Positions 48,865 to 57,561 of a DNA stretch of 64,000 nucleotides are shown here, in pieces (within the stretch, counting starts at the first letter, position 1; each line of letters starts with the position of its first letter). This DNA is from Allocatelliglobosispora scoriae (GTDB taxonomy: Bacteria; Actinomycetota; Actinomycetes; Mycobacteriales; Micromonosporaceae). The position numbers and the translations under genes are program-made. The notes under the pieces are model-generated. The model searched no databases. It worked only from the letters and a program-made list of their open reading frames with translations, and was not told the DNA's origin. The stretch covers positions 3,619,001 through 3,683,000 of the forward strand of contig NZ_JACHMN010000002.1 of NCBI RefSeq assembly GCF_014204945.1, given 5' to 3'.

Positions 48865-50541
48865 TCAGTCACGGGGAGTGACCGCTGCCAGGAGCTCGGG
48901 ACCTCGCCGATCGATGGCATCGCCAGCGATGATCATGCCGAGCCAGGCGGCGACGATTCCGTAGACGATGCCTACGGGTAATGCGATTATTTGCCAGGTT
49001 TCGCCGAGGAGTGCCGCGCCGAGAGCCATCGGCAGCGCCAGGATCAGCGAACCGACGAGTGCGCCGAGGGCGAGGAAGCTCTTCGTGACGCCCGCGCCGG
49101 TCTTCACGGCGAAGGGGTTCTGGTTCTCCGGCAGGGAGTACGCCCCCAGGACACTGATGATCAGGGTCACCGCGAGCCCGACCCCGAACGCGGCGAGCAT
49201 CGTGCCGAGCATCATCGGCAGGTCGCCGAGCCGGCCGAGGATGACCGAGATGACGATCGAGATGACGACCATCAGCGGGAGCACGAAGATGGAGTAGCCG
49301 AGGACCCGGGCGCGCAGCTCCTGCCGTCCGCGCACCCCGACGATGAGGTGCAGGGCATAGGCAGTGCCGTCGAAGCCGAACTGGTTCGCCAGGTTGAGCG
49401 CGGCGACCGTACCCACGAAGATCATTGAAGTCGCGCGGGACAGCGGTGACTGCGTCGCGGGCTCGTTGCCCGCGAAGGCCATCGGGCCGCCGAGATTGAC
49501 GACGACCGGGATGAAGATCCCGATCACGGCGAAGGTGACGAGCGCCGCGCGGCGCCGGGTGTCGCGCCACCAGTAGCGCATCTCACGGGCGACGAGCGCG
49601 CCGTCGATCGTGCGGGGCAGTCGGCCCAGCGCCCCGCCGAACAGGCGTGCGATCGGCCCGCCCGTGGCGGCTGCTCGCTTCGACCCCGACGAGCCCGCCT
49701 GGCCCAGCATCGCGCTCTCGATCGTGGCCGCCCACCACCAGAGCAGCAGGCCGACGCAGGCGAGGGTCATCGCCAGCTTCGCGACGGCCGCGCCGAGGTT
49801 GCCCGCGGCCGCCTCGGAGCCGATCGTCCAGGGCGCGCCGAGCGGCGTCCAGCCGAGCACGTCGGCGAGCGCGAGGAGCTGGCTGCGCTTGGCGTGCTGA
49901 GCCGCCGAGACGCCCCAGAACTGCAGCGGCCCGATCAGCGCCACGAGCAGCGCCAGCAGCACCGCGGCGAGGTCCTTGACCCGGCGTGACCGCAGCATGT
50001 TGGCGAACGCGCTCGTCACCGCCCGCGACAGCGCCACGCAGAGCAGGATGCCGCCGATCACGCCGACGAGCTGCAGGGCGGTCGCGAGCACGCCCTGCCA
50101 CAGGGCCGCGCCGACGACCAGGCTCGTCATCGCAAGGGCAGAGGCCGCCGCCGGTACGCCCACCAGCGCCGCCGCGAACAGCCCGCTGACGAGGGTGCGG
50201 CGCGGCAGCGGCAGCAGCGCGAACCGGGCCGGGTCCAGCGTCTCGTCGATGCCGAACCAGATGAGCGGCCCGAAGACCCAGCCGACGACGAGCAGCGAGC
50301 CGATGAGGGCCGGGACGAGCGGGCCGAGGGTGTCGGCGTAGTCGGGTTTGAGGGAGACGAGGATCGCCGCGAAGGCGCCGAGCGCCATCCAGACGGCGAA
50401 GAGCGCACCGATGACGAACATGACGATCCGGGCAGGGCGCCCGCGGAATCCGTTGCGCAGCACGCGCAGCTTCATCCGGGCGAAGGTGCGCGCGGTGACC
50501 GGCCTGGGCGCGGGGATCCCGGCGTCGGCGGTCACAGCCAC
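48865..50541 (-). CDS. ABC transporter permease
   Basis: 558 residues with about twelve hydrophobic segments (for example IVMFVIGALFAVWMALGAFAAILVSL and LPMALGAALLGETWQIIALPVGIVYG in part). No substrate-binding domain. It resembles large ABC-2-type exporter permeases that pair with a single ATPase. GTG/ATG start region overlaps the end of the ATPase gene by ten bases, so both make one exporter. The cargo is unknown; lipids, peptides or drugs are typical for the type. Confidence 0.85.
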   Translation of the reverse strand: MAVTADAGIPAPRPVTARTFARMKLRVLRNGFRGRPARIVMFVIGALFAVWMALGAFAAILVSLKPDYADTLGPLVPALIGSLLVVGWVFGPLIWFGIDETLDPARFALLPLPRRTLVSGLFAAALVGVPAAASALAMTSLVVGAALWQGVLATALQLVGVIGGILLCVALSRAVTSAFANMLRSRRVKDLAAVLLALLVALIGPLQFWGVSAAQHAKRSQLLALADVLGWTPLGAPWTIGSEAAAGNLGAAVAKLAMTLACVGLLLWWWAATIESAMLGQAGSSGSKRAAATGGPIARLFGGALGRLPRTIDGALVAREMRYWWRDTRRRAALVTFAVIGIFIPVVVNLGGPMAFAGNEPATQSPLSRATSMIFVGTVAALNLANQFGFDGTAYALHLIVGVRGRQELRARVLGYSIFVLPLMVVISIVISVILGRLGDLPMMLGTMLAAFGVGLAVTLIISVLGAYSLPENQNPFAVKTGAGVTKSFLALGALVGSLILALPMALGAALLGETWQIIALPVGIVYGIVAAWLGMIIAGDAIDRRGPELLAAVTPRD

Positions 50542-51293
50542 GACAGCTCCTCGCCGGTGGAGGTACGCCCGCCGACCACCTCGACGAAGACCTCCTCCAG
50601 GTCCCGGCCGCCGGTGACCGTGGCGAGGTCGCCCACCGTCTTGATCCGGCCGTCGGCCATGATCGCGACGTGGGTGCAGAGGCGCTCGACGACCTCCATC
50701 ACGTGGCTGGAGAAGATCACCGTGCCGCCGCCGGTGACGTACCGCTGGAGGATGTCACGGATCAGTGAGCCGCTGACCGGGTCGACCGCCTCGAAGGGCT
50801 CGTCCAGCACCAGCACCCGGGGCGCGTGCAGCAGGGCGGACGCGAGACCGATCTTCTTCTTCATGCCCGCCGAGTAGTCGACGACGAGCGTGCGACCGGC
50901 GTCGGCGAGGGCGAGGACGTCGAGGAGCTCCCGGGCCCGCTGGTCCACCACGGCGGGGTCCATCCCGCGCAGCAGCCCCGTGTAGGCGAGCAGCTCAGCG
51001 CCGTCGAGGCGGTCGAAGAGGCGTACGCCGTCGGGCATCACGCCGAGCAGCCGCTTCGCGAGCACGGGGTCGGCCCAGACGTCGTGGCCGAGGACCGTGG
51101 CGGTGCCCGAATCGGGTCGGAGCAGGCCGACCGCCATGCTCAGCGTGGTCGTCTTCCCGGCGCCGTTGGGTCCCAGCAGGCCGAAGAAGCTGCCCGGGGG
51201 CACGTCCAGATCCACACCGGCGACGGCGACCTTCTGATCGAAGTGCTTGACCAGTCCTCGCAACGCGAACGCGCTCTCCGAGATCACCCTCAC
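50532..51293 (-). CDS. ABC transporter ATP-binding protein
   Basis: 253 residues. Walker A GPNGAGKTT, Q-loop region VMPDGVRLFDRL, signature DYSAGMKKKIGLA (a variant of LSGGQ with Ser-Ala-Gly), Walker B VLVLDEPFEAVDP and switch His in IFSSHVMEVVERL. Partner of the overlapping permease. It starts with GTG close to the divergent hen1 gene, with only 60 bases between starts, and no clear Shine-Dalgarno, so a leaderless transcript is possible; a second GTG two codons later is an alternative. Confidence 0.93.
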   Translation of the reverse strand: MRVISESAFALRGLVKHFDQKVAVAGVDLDVPPGSFFGLLGPNGAGKTTTLSMAVGLLRPDSGTATVLGHDVWADPVLAKRLLGVMPDGVRLFDRLDGAELLAYTGLLRGMDPAVVDQRARELLDVLALADAGRTLVVDYSAGMKKKIGLASALLHAPRVLVLDEPFEAVDPVSGSLIRDILQRYVTGGGTVIFSSHVMEVVERLCTHVAIMADGRIKTVGDLATVTGGRDLEEVFVEVVGGRTSTGEELSWL

Positions 51294-51353
51294 AGCCTAG
51301 CCATCGAATACCAAATGGCTTGCAGTAAGTGTGTGAGCTGGGAGGATGACCCG

Positions 51354-52796
51354 GTGCTGCTCACCGTGTCGACCACTCATGACCCCGCGACCGACCTCGG
51401 CTACCTCCTCGTCAAGCATCCCGACCGTTTGCACGAGGTCGAACTGCCCACGGGGCGGGCGCTCGTCTGCTATCCGGAGGCGACGCGGCAGCGGTGCACG
51501 GCGGCGCTGATCCTCGAGGTGGACCCGATCAAGCTGCAGGCGGCGGCCCGTGGTCGGACCAGCACCGTGCCGGACGGCTTCACACTGAGCCAGCACGTCA
51601 ACGACCGGCCCTACGCCGCGTCGAGCCTGCTCGCCTCGGCCCTGACGAAGACCTTCCGCTCCGCGATGAAGGGTGCGAGCAAGGACCGGCCCGAGCTCGC
51701 CGCCACCGCGATCCCGCTGGAGATCCGCGTTCCGGTGCTGCGCTGCCGCGGCGGAGCCGACCTCGCGGTCCGATTTTTCGAGCCGCTCGGCTGGCAGGTC
51801 ACAGCCGAACCGATCGCGCTGGACCCGGCGTTCCCGGAGTGGGGCGAGAGCCGCTATGTCGATCTGCGCCTCGCCGCCACGATGCGCCTCGCCGACGCTC
51901 TCAACCATCTCTACGTGCTGATCCCGGTGCTCGACGACGCCCGGCACTACTGGGTCTCGGCCGACGACATCGACACGCTGCTGCGGTCGGGCGACGGCTG
52001 GCTCGCCGGCCACCCGGAGCGCCGCCAGATCGTCCACCGCTACCTCGCCCACCAGCGGCAGCTCTCCGAGCCCGCGCTGGAGCGGCTCGCCGAGAGCGAC
52101 GACCTCGCCGGTGGCGACAGCCTGGAGCTGATCGCCGAGTCCGATGAGGACGGTGAGCTGCCCGGGAGCGTGGCACGGGCGCCGCTCGCCCGCCTGCGCC
52201 GCGAGGCGGTGGTCGCGGCGGTCGTCGCCTCCGGCGCCACCCGGGTCCTGGACCTCGGCTGCGGCCCCGGCGCGCTCCTGTCCGACCTGGTCAAGCACCG
52301 CCACCTCACCGAGATCGTCGGTGTCGACATCTCGGCCCGGTCGCTGGCGACGGCCGCGCGCAAGCTGCGGCTCGACCGCCCACACAACCCGCACACCAGC
52401 CGGGTACGCCTGGTGCAGGGCGCCCTCACCTACCGCGACAGCCGGCTCGCCGGATTCGACGCGGCGGTCCTGATGGAGGTGATCGAGCACCTCGACGAGC
52501 CCCGGCTGCCCGCACTCGTCAGCTCGGTCTTCGGCCACGCCAAGCCGAGCACCGTCATCGTCACGATGCCCAACGTCGAGCACAACGTCCGCTACGAAGG
52601 GCTCGCCCACGGCACGCACCGCCACCACGACCACCGGTTCGAGTGGACCCGGGCGCAGTTCCGGACCTGGGCCGATGCCGTCGCCGCGGAGCACGGCTAC
52701 ACCGTCGCGATCAGCCCGGTCGGCGACGACGATCCCGAGGTCGGTCCGCCGACGCAGCTCGCCGTGTTCAGTGTCAAGGAAAGGGAAGCAGCATGA
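51354..52796 (+). CDS. hen1: Hen1, 3'-terminal RNA ribose 2'-O-methyltransferase of RNA repair
   Basis: 480 residues from GTG; GGAGG 8 bases upstream decides the start, and MLLTVSTTHDPATDLGYLL is the family N-terminus. N-terminal Hen1-specific domain (about 1-250) and C-terminal SAM methyltransferase (about 270-480) with VLDLGCGPGALL, and the metal-binding ExxEH motif in LMEVIEHLDEP, later HRHHDHRFEWT. It methylates the 2'-OH at the broken 3' end so that the repaired RNA resists a second cut by ribotoxins. Its stop overlaps the pnkp start (ATGA); the two proteins form the repair complex. Confidence 0.95.
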   Translation: MLLTVSTTHDPATDLGYLLVKHPDRLHEVELPTGRALVCYPEATRQRCTAALILEVDPIKLQAAARGRTSTVPDGFTLSQHVNDRPYAASSLLASALTKTFRSAMKGASKDRPELAATAIPLEIRVPVLRCRGGADLAVRFFEPLGWQVTAEPIALDPAFPEWGESRYVDLRLAATMRLADALNHLYVLIPVLDDARHYWVSADDIDTLLRSGDGWLAGHPERRQIVHRYLAHQRQLSEPALERLAESDDLAGGDSLELIAESDEDGELPGSVARAPLARLRREAVVAAVVASGATRVLDLGCGPGALLSDLVKHRHLTEIVGVDISARSLATAARKLRLDRPHNPHTSRVRLVQGALTYRDSRLAGFDAAVLMEVIEHLDEPRLPALVSSVFGHAKPSTVIVTMPNVEHNVRYEGLAHGTHRHHDHRFEWTRAQFRTWADAVAAEHGYTVAISPVGDDDPEVGPPTQLAVFSVKEREAA

Positions 52797-55348
52797 CCGA
52801 GCTCGCCATCCCCGCGCTGAGCCTGGTCGCGCTCGTCGGCATCTCCGGCTCGGGCAAGTCGACCTTCGCCCGCAAGAACTTCGCCGCGACCCAGGTGCTC
52901 TCCTCGGACGCGTTCCGCGCGATGGTCGCCGACGACGAGAACGACCAGTCCGCGTCGACCGCCGCCTTCGAATCGCTGCACTTCGTCGCGGGCAAGCGGC
53001 TCGCGGCGGGTCGACTCACCGTCGTCGACGCCACCAACGTCCAGGAGCACGCGCGGGCCGGGCTCGTCGCGGTCGCCCGCGCGCACGACGTGCTGCCGAC
53101 GGCGATCGTCCTCGACGTGCCGGAGGAGGAGTGCTGGGCCCGCACCCAGGCCCGCCCCGATCGGCACTTCGACCGGCGGGTGCTGACGCGGCAGTCCCGG
53201 GACCTGCGCCGCACGATCAAGTCGCTGGCGCGGGAGGGGTTCCGCAAGGTCCACGTGCTGCGCGGCGTCGACGAGATCGAGTCGGCGACGATCGCGTACG
53301 AGCGGCTCTTCAACGACCGCACCGAGCTGACGGGACCCTTCGACATCATCGGCGACGTCCACGGCTGCCGGTCGGAGCTGGAGACGCTGCTGACGGCACT
53401 GGGCTGGGAGATCAGCCGCGACGAGGCCGGGCGCGCCTGCTCGGCGCGGCACGCGGGTGGGCGGGTGGCGCTGTTCGTGGGCGACCTGGTCGACCGCGGC
53501 CCGGACTCTCCCGGCGTGATCCGGCTGGTCAAGGGGATGGTCGAAGCGGGCACCGCGCTCTGCGTCTCCGGCAACCACGAGGCGAAGCTGCTGCGCGCGC
53601 TCACCGGCCGCAAGGTCACCGTGTCGCACGGCCTCGCCGAGTCGCTGGCCCAGTTCGGCGCGGAGGACGAATCCTTCGTCGCCGAGGCGAAGTCCTTCAT
53701 GGATGGTCTGATCAGCCACTACGTCCTCGACGGGGGTCGCCTGGTGGTGGCGCACGCCGGGCTCAAGGAGGTCTACCACGGGCGCGCCTCGGCCCGGGTC
53801 CGCGACTTCTGCCTCTACGGCGAGACGACGGGCGAGACCGACGAGTACGGCCTGCCCGTGCGCTACCCGTGGGCGGAGGACTATCGGGGCCGGGCGACCG
53901 TCGTCTATGGACACACGCCGGTGCCGAAGCCGGTCTGGATCAACAACACCATCTGCCTCGACACCGCCTGCGTCTTCGGCGGCGAGCTGACCGCGCTGCG
54001 CTACCCCGAGCGCGAGCTCGTCGCCGTCCCGGCGGAGCGGGAGCACTACGCGCCGGTCAAGCCGCTGGCCCCGGCGGGTGGCGGCCGGCCCTCGGACGTG
54101 CTCGACATCGGCGACGTCATCAACATCGCCGACCCGGCCGGGAGGCGTCACCTCGACACCGGATACGGCCGGATCGCCGTGGACGGCCGCCAGGCCGCGG
54201 CGGCGCTGGAGGTGATGGGCCGGTTCGCCATCGATCCCGGCCTGCTGCTGTGGCTGCCGCCGACGATGGCTCCGGCCTCGACATCGCAGGTCGAGGGCTA
54301 CCTCGAACACCCGACGGCTGCCTTCGCCGACTATCGGAAGGTCGGCGTCGACACGGTCGTCTGCGAGGAGAAGCACATGGGCTCGCGGGCCGTCGTGCTC
54401 GTCTGCCGGGATCAGGCGGCCGCCGAGAAGCGCTTCGGGGGCGGGGCGACGGGTGCGGTCCACACGCGTACCGGCCGACCGTTCTTCAGCGACGCGGCCG
54501 TGACCGAGGCGCTGCTGGACCGGGTGCGCGCGGGCGTGACCGCGGCGGGGCTCTTCGACGAGCTCGGCACCGACTGGCTGCTGCTCGACGCGGAGCTGCT
54601 GCCCTGGTCGGCGAAGGCGGGACCCCTCATCCGCGACCAGTACGCCAGCGTCGGCACCGCCGCCCGCAACGCCCTGCCGCACGCCATCGACGTGCTGGAC
54701 CAGGTGGCGCGGCGCGGCATTGATGTGACCGCGCTGCGGGGCAGGCTCGCCGGGCGGGCCGAGAACGCGCAGCGCTTCACCGACGCCTACCGCGCCTATG
54801 TGCGGCCGACCGACGGGCTCGCCGGGATCACCCTGGCGCCGTTCGTGATCCTCGCGAGCGAGGGCGCCAACCACGCCGGGCGCGACCACGGCTGGCACCT
54901 CGCGCTCGCCGACCGCCTCGTCGACGCCGCCTCGGGGCTCTTCACCCGGACCCGGCGCCTCGTCGTCGCGCTCGACGACGAGCAGGCCGTGGCCGGTGCC
55001 GTCGACTGGTGGGTGGAGCTGACCGGCTCGGGCGGCGAGGGCATGGTGGTCAAGCCGCTCGCCGGGCTGGTCCGGACGCCGAAGCGGGACCTGGTGCAGC
55101 CGGGGCTGAAGTGCCGCGGCCGGGAGTACCTCCGGATCATCTACGGCCCGGACTACACCGACGCGGATCAGCTGCACCGGCTGCGCGACCGCAGCCTGGG
55201 CCGCAAGCGCGGGCTCGCCCTGCGCGAATACGCCCTGGGCCTCGCCGCGCTCGACCGGGTGGCTGCGAACGAGCCGCCGTGGCGGGTGCACGAGCTGGTG
55301 TTCGCGATCCTGGCGAGCGAATCGGAGCCGGTCGACCCGCGGTTGTAA
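52793..55348 (+). CDS. pnkp: Pnkp, polynucleotide kinase-phosphatase-ligase of RNA repair
   Basis: 851 residues with the three modules in order: 5' kinase (about 10-170; P-loop GISGSGKST at 16-24), 2',3' phosphatase of the metallophosphoesterase type (about 180-440; GDVHGC, GDLVDRGPDS, GNHE, HAGL) and ligase adenylyltransferase (about 500-850; nucleotide Lys527 in EEKHMGSRA). Full length for the CthPnkp family. The Pnkp/Hen1 complex heals and seals tRNAs cut by ribotoxins. ATG overlaps the hen1 stop. No toxin gene is adjacent; the damage source is outside the window. Confidence 0.96.
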   Translation: MTELAIPALSLVALVGISGSGKSTFARKNFAATQVLSSDAFRAMVADDENDQSASTAAFESLHFVAGKRLAAGRLTVVDATNVQEHARAGLVAVARAHDVLPTAIVLDVPEEECWARTQARPDRHFDRRVLTRQSRDLRRTIKSLAREGFRKVHVLRGVDEIESATIAYERLFNDRTELTGPFDIIGDVHGCRSELETLLTALGWEISRDEAGRACSARHAGGRVALFVGDLVDRGPDSPGVIRLVKGMVEAGTALCVSGNHEAKLLRALTGRKVTVSHGLAESLAQFGAEDESFVAEAKSFMDGLISHYVLDGGRLVVAHAGLKEVYHGRASARVRDFCLYGETTGETDEYGLPVRYPWAEDYRGRATVVYGHTPVPKPVWINNTICLDTACVFGGELTALRYPERELVAVPAEREHYAPVKPLAPAGGGRPSDVLDIGDVINIADPAGRRHLDTGYGRIAVDGRQAAAALEVMGRFAIDPGLLLWLPPTMAPASTSQVEGYLEHPTAAFADYRKVGVDTVVCEEKHMGSRAVVLVCRDQAAAEKRFGGGATGAVHTRTGRPFFSDAAVTEALLDRVRAGVTAAGLFDELGTDWLLLDAELLPWSAKAGPLIRDQYASVGTAARNALPHAIDVLDQVARRGIDVTALRGRLAGRAENAQRFTDAYRAYVRPTDGLAGITLAPFVILASEGANHAGRDHGWHLALADRLVDAASGLFTRTRRLVVALDDEQAVAGAVDWWVELTGSGGEGMVVKPLAGLVRTPKRDLVQPGLKCRGREYLRIIYGPDYTDADQLHRLRDRSLGRKRGLALREYALGLAALDRVAANEPPWRVHELVFAILASESEPVDPRL

Positions 55349-55349
55349 C

Positions 55350-55369
55350 CCGACCCGGCGCCGGGTCGG
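55350..55369 (+). terminator. Terminator palindrome after pnkp
   Basis: CCGACCCGGCGCCGGGTCGG, a 20-base perfect palindrome two bases after the pnkp stop. Confidence 0.65.
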
Positions 55370-55411
55370 TGCGGGCGCCCGTCAGTCTGCACCTGCCGGG
55401 CGCTCTCAACA

Positions 55412-55429
55412 CCAACTCTTCAAGAGTTG
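55412..55429. repeat. Second copy of the CCAACTCTTCAAGAGTTG palindrome
   Basis: Exact 18-base match to the core inside pxpC (41149-41175), here in the gap between pnkp and the small membrane protein gene. Confidence 0.6.
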
Positions 55430-55499
55430 CGGCGATCTTTGCGTAGCGGGCTGGAGCACCCTACTTGCCCCGTCGATGAGGTCGGGGGAGACTGCGCCG

Positions 55500-55868
55500 A
55501 TGACCGCCCCGCGCCGGACCCGCGTCGTGCTCGCCTCGGTGGCTGCTCAGCGGCCGCCGAGGCAGACCGCCGCGGCTGAACTCGCGGAGCAGACCCGGGT
55601 CGGCGATGCACTGCTGCGCGGGCTGATCCGCGCTCAGCTCGCCCTCGCGCTGCGCCTCGCCGTGGTCGTGCTCGTCTGCCTCGGCTCGCTGCCGCTGCTG
55701 TTCGTGGTGGCACCGGCCCTGGGGTCCGTGACGATCCTCGGCGCGCGGCTGCCGTGGCTGCTGCTCGGGCTGATCGCCTATCCCTTCCTCATCGTGGTCG
55801 GCGTCGTCTTCATCCGGGGGGCGGCGCGTAACGAGCAGGACTTCGCCGCCCTGGTCAAGCGCCGATGA
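55500..55868 (+). CDS. Small membrane protein upstream of symporter
   Basis: 122 residues from ATG (MTAPRRTRVVLASVAAQ). A basic, Arg-rich N-terminus and two membrane helices (about 50-72 and 85-107; LALRLAVVVLVCLGSLPLLFVV, LLLGLIAYPFLIVVGVVFI), then a short charged tail (NEQDFAALVKRR). Small proteins with this topology (DUF485-like) commonly precede cation-acetate symporter genes and are thought to be accessory subunits. GGGGGAG lies about 10 bases before the ATG; the earlier in-frame start would overlap that site. The next gene starts 24 bases later. Confidence 0.78.
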   Translation: MTAPRRTRVVLASVAAQRPPRQTAAAELAEQTRVGDALLRGLIRAQLALALRLAVVVLVCLGSLPLLFVVAPALGSVTILGARLPWLLLGLIAYPFLIVVGVVFIRGAARNEQDFAALVKRR

Positions 55869-55892
55869 GACGGCCGTGGTGAGGCTGCCGCG

Positions 55893-57365
55893 ATGAACAA
55901 CGCATACACGCTGCCGGCGATCATCGCGGTCACGCTGGCGACGCTCGCCATCGGTGCCTACGGGCTGCGGCTGGCCCGCACGACCAGCGACTTCCTCGTC
56001 GCGTCCCGGGTGGTCAGCCCGCACTGGAACGCGGCGGCGATCGGCGGCGAATACCTCAGCGCGGCGAGCTTCCTCGGCGTGGCCGGGTTGATCCTCCGCG
56101 ACGGCGTCGAGATGCTCTGGTACCCGGTCGGCTTCGCCGCGGGGTACCTGGCGCTGCTGCTCTTCGTCGCCGCGCCGCTGCGCCGCTCCGGTGCCTTCAC
56201 CCTGCCCGACTTCTGCGAGCTGCGGCTGCGGTCGCGAAAGCTGCGCAAGCTCGCCACCTGCTTCGTCGTCTTCATCGGCTGGCTCTATCTGATGCCCCAG
56301 CTCCAGGGTGCCGGGCTGACCCTGTCCACCGTCGCGGGCGGCCCGTCGTGGATCGGATCCGCCCTGGTGGGTGCCGTCGTCACGGCCAACGTCGCCTTCG
56401 GCGGGATGCGGGCGATCACCTTCGTCCAGGCGTTTCAGTACTGGCTGAAGCTGACCGCGCTCGCCGTACCGGCGATCTTCCTGGTGATCCATTGGCGGGC
56501 GACGGGGCAGCCGCCGATCCCCGCTCCGGAGTCCTGGCTCACGCCGGGGGAGCACGGGTCGAGCGGGCTCTTCGGCACCTATTCGCTGATGCTCGCGACC
56601 TTCCTGGGAACCATGGGGCTGCCGCACGTGCTGGTGCGGTTCTACACCAACCCGGACGGGGCGGCTGCACGGCGTACCACCCTGGTGGTTTTGGGGCTTG
56701 TCGGGGTTTTCTATCTCTTTCCCACGCTCTATGGGCTGCTGGGGCGCATCTGGACGCCGGAACTCGCGACCAACGGGCACAGCGACGCCGTCGTGCTGCT
56801 GCTGCCCGTCGCGGCGCTCGGTGACGGTGTGCTCGGCGAACTGCTCGGCGCGCTCGTCGCGGCGGGGGCGTTCGCGGCCTTCCTGTCGACCGCGTCCGGG
56901 CTCCTCACGGCGGTCGCCGGGGTGCTCGCCACCGATGTGCTCGGCTCGCGCTCGATCCGCGGATTCCGGCTCGCGACGCTGCTCGGCGGTGCGGTGCCGC
57001 TGGTCCTCGCGCTCCAGGTCACCGGGCTCAACGTGTCGCAGGTCGTCGGGCTCGCCTTCGCCGTCGCCGCGTCGAGCTTCTGCCCGCTGCTGGTGCTGGG
57101 GATCTGGTGGCGCGGTCTCACCGATCTCGGCGCGGCGGCCGGGATCCTCGTCGGTGGCGGGCTCGCGGCGGCATCGGTGCTGGTCACGGTCTTCGGACAT
57201 CCGACGGGAACGCTGGGTCAGCTCGTCGCCCAACCGGCCGCGTGGACGGTCCCGCTGGCTTTCGCGGTCATGGTCACGGTCTCCCTGGCGACCCGCGGCC
57301 GGGCTCCGGCGCACGTGGCTGACATCATGCTCCGCCTACACGCCCCGGACACCCTGCGCGTCTGA
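55893..57365 (+). CDS. Sodium/solute symporter (cation acetate symporter type)
   Basis: 490 residues with about thirteen membrane helices of the SSS family. Motifs: ARTTSDFLVASRVVSPHWNAAAIGGEYLSAASFLG, LPDFCELRLRSRKLRK, PHVLVRFYTNPDGAAARRTT and FLSTASGLLTAVAGVLATDV (each in part), as in ActP/MctC monocarboxylate carriers. It should import acetate, pyruvate or similar acids with Na+ or H+. Operon with the small membrane protein. The LytS/LytTR pair at 61477-63404 is of a kind that often controls such transporters; that link is inferred. Confidence 0.9.
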   Translation: MNNAYTLPAIIAVTLATLAIGAYGLRLARTTSDFLVASRVVSPHWNAAAIGGEYLSAASFLGVAGLILRDGVEMLWYPVGFAAGYLALLLFVAAPLRRSGAFTLPDFCELRLRSRKLRKLATCFVVFIGWLYLMPQLQGAGLTLSTVAGGPSWIGSALVGAVVTANVAFGGMRAITFVQAFQYWLKLTALAVPAIFLVIHWRATGQPPIPAPESWLTPGEHGSSGLFGTYSLMLATFLGTMGLPHVLVRFYTNPDGAAARRTTLVVLGLVGVFYLFPTLYGLLGRIWTPELATNGHSDAVVLLLPVAALGDGVLGELLGALVAAGAFAAFLSTASGLLTAVAGVLATDVLGSRSIRGFRLATLLGGAVPLVLALQVTGLNVSQVVGLAFAVAASSFCPLLVLGIWWRGLTDLGAAAGILVGGGLAAASVLVTVFGHPTGTLGQLVAQPAAWTVPLAFAVMVTVSLATRGRAPAHVADIMLRLHAPDTLRV

Positions 57366-57366
57366 T

Positions 57367-57492
57367 CCCCTGAATTTTAATGCTGGACACGCCGTCCCAT
57401 CTGCAACAAAAGTCATGATCGATTAGGCGGCAGAAGTTGATCCTGACAGTTGTGACGATGTCTGCGGCGTGTCCAGCATTAAAGTTCAGGGG
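57367..57492. mobile_element. 126-bp MITE-like element with 28-bp terminal inverted repeats
   Basis: CCCCTGAATTTTAATGCTGG at the left end and its complement at the right match over 28 bp with one mismatch, enclosing 70 bp of lower-GC sequence that differs from the surroundings. It starts right after the symporter stop. No coding capacity. It could be a transposon derivative moved in trans or an unusually long hairpin. Confidence 0.55.
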
Positions 57493-57502
57493 GTTGGCAT
57501 GG

Positions 57503-57537
57503 CCACGGCCCGAGATCTTGTGGATCTCGGGCCGTGG
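57503..57537 (-). terminator. Terminator of the DUF4153/DUF4173-like gene
   Basis: Perfect 15-bp arms (CCACGGCCCGAGATC and complement) with a 5-base loop, 24 bases after the stop at 57562 on the minus strand. Confidence 0.8.
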
Positions 57538-57561
57538 GCGGTTGCGGGGTGGGAAGGAGAG

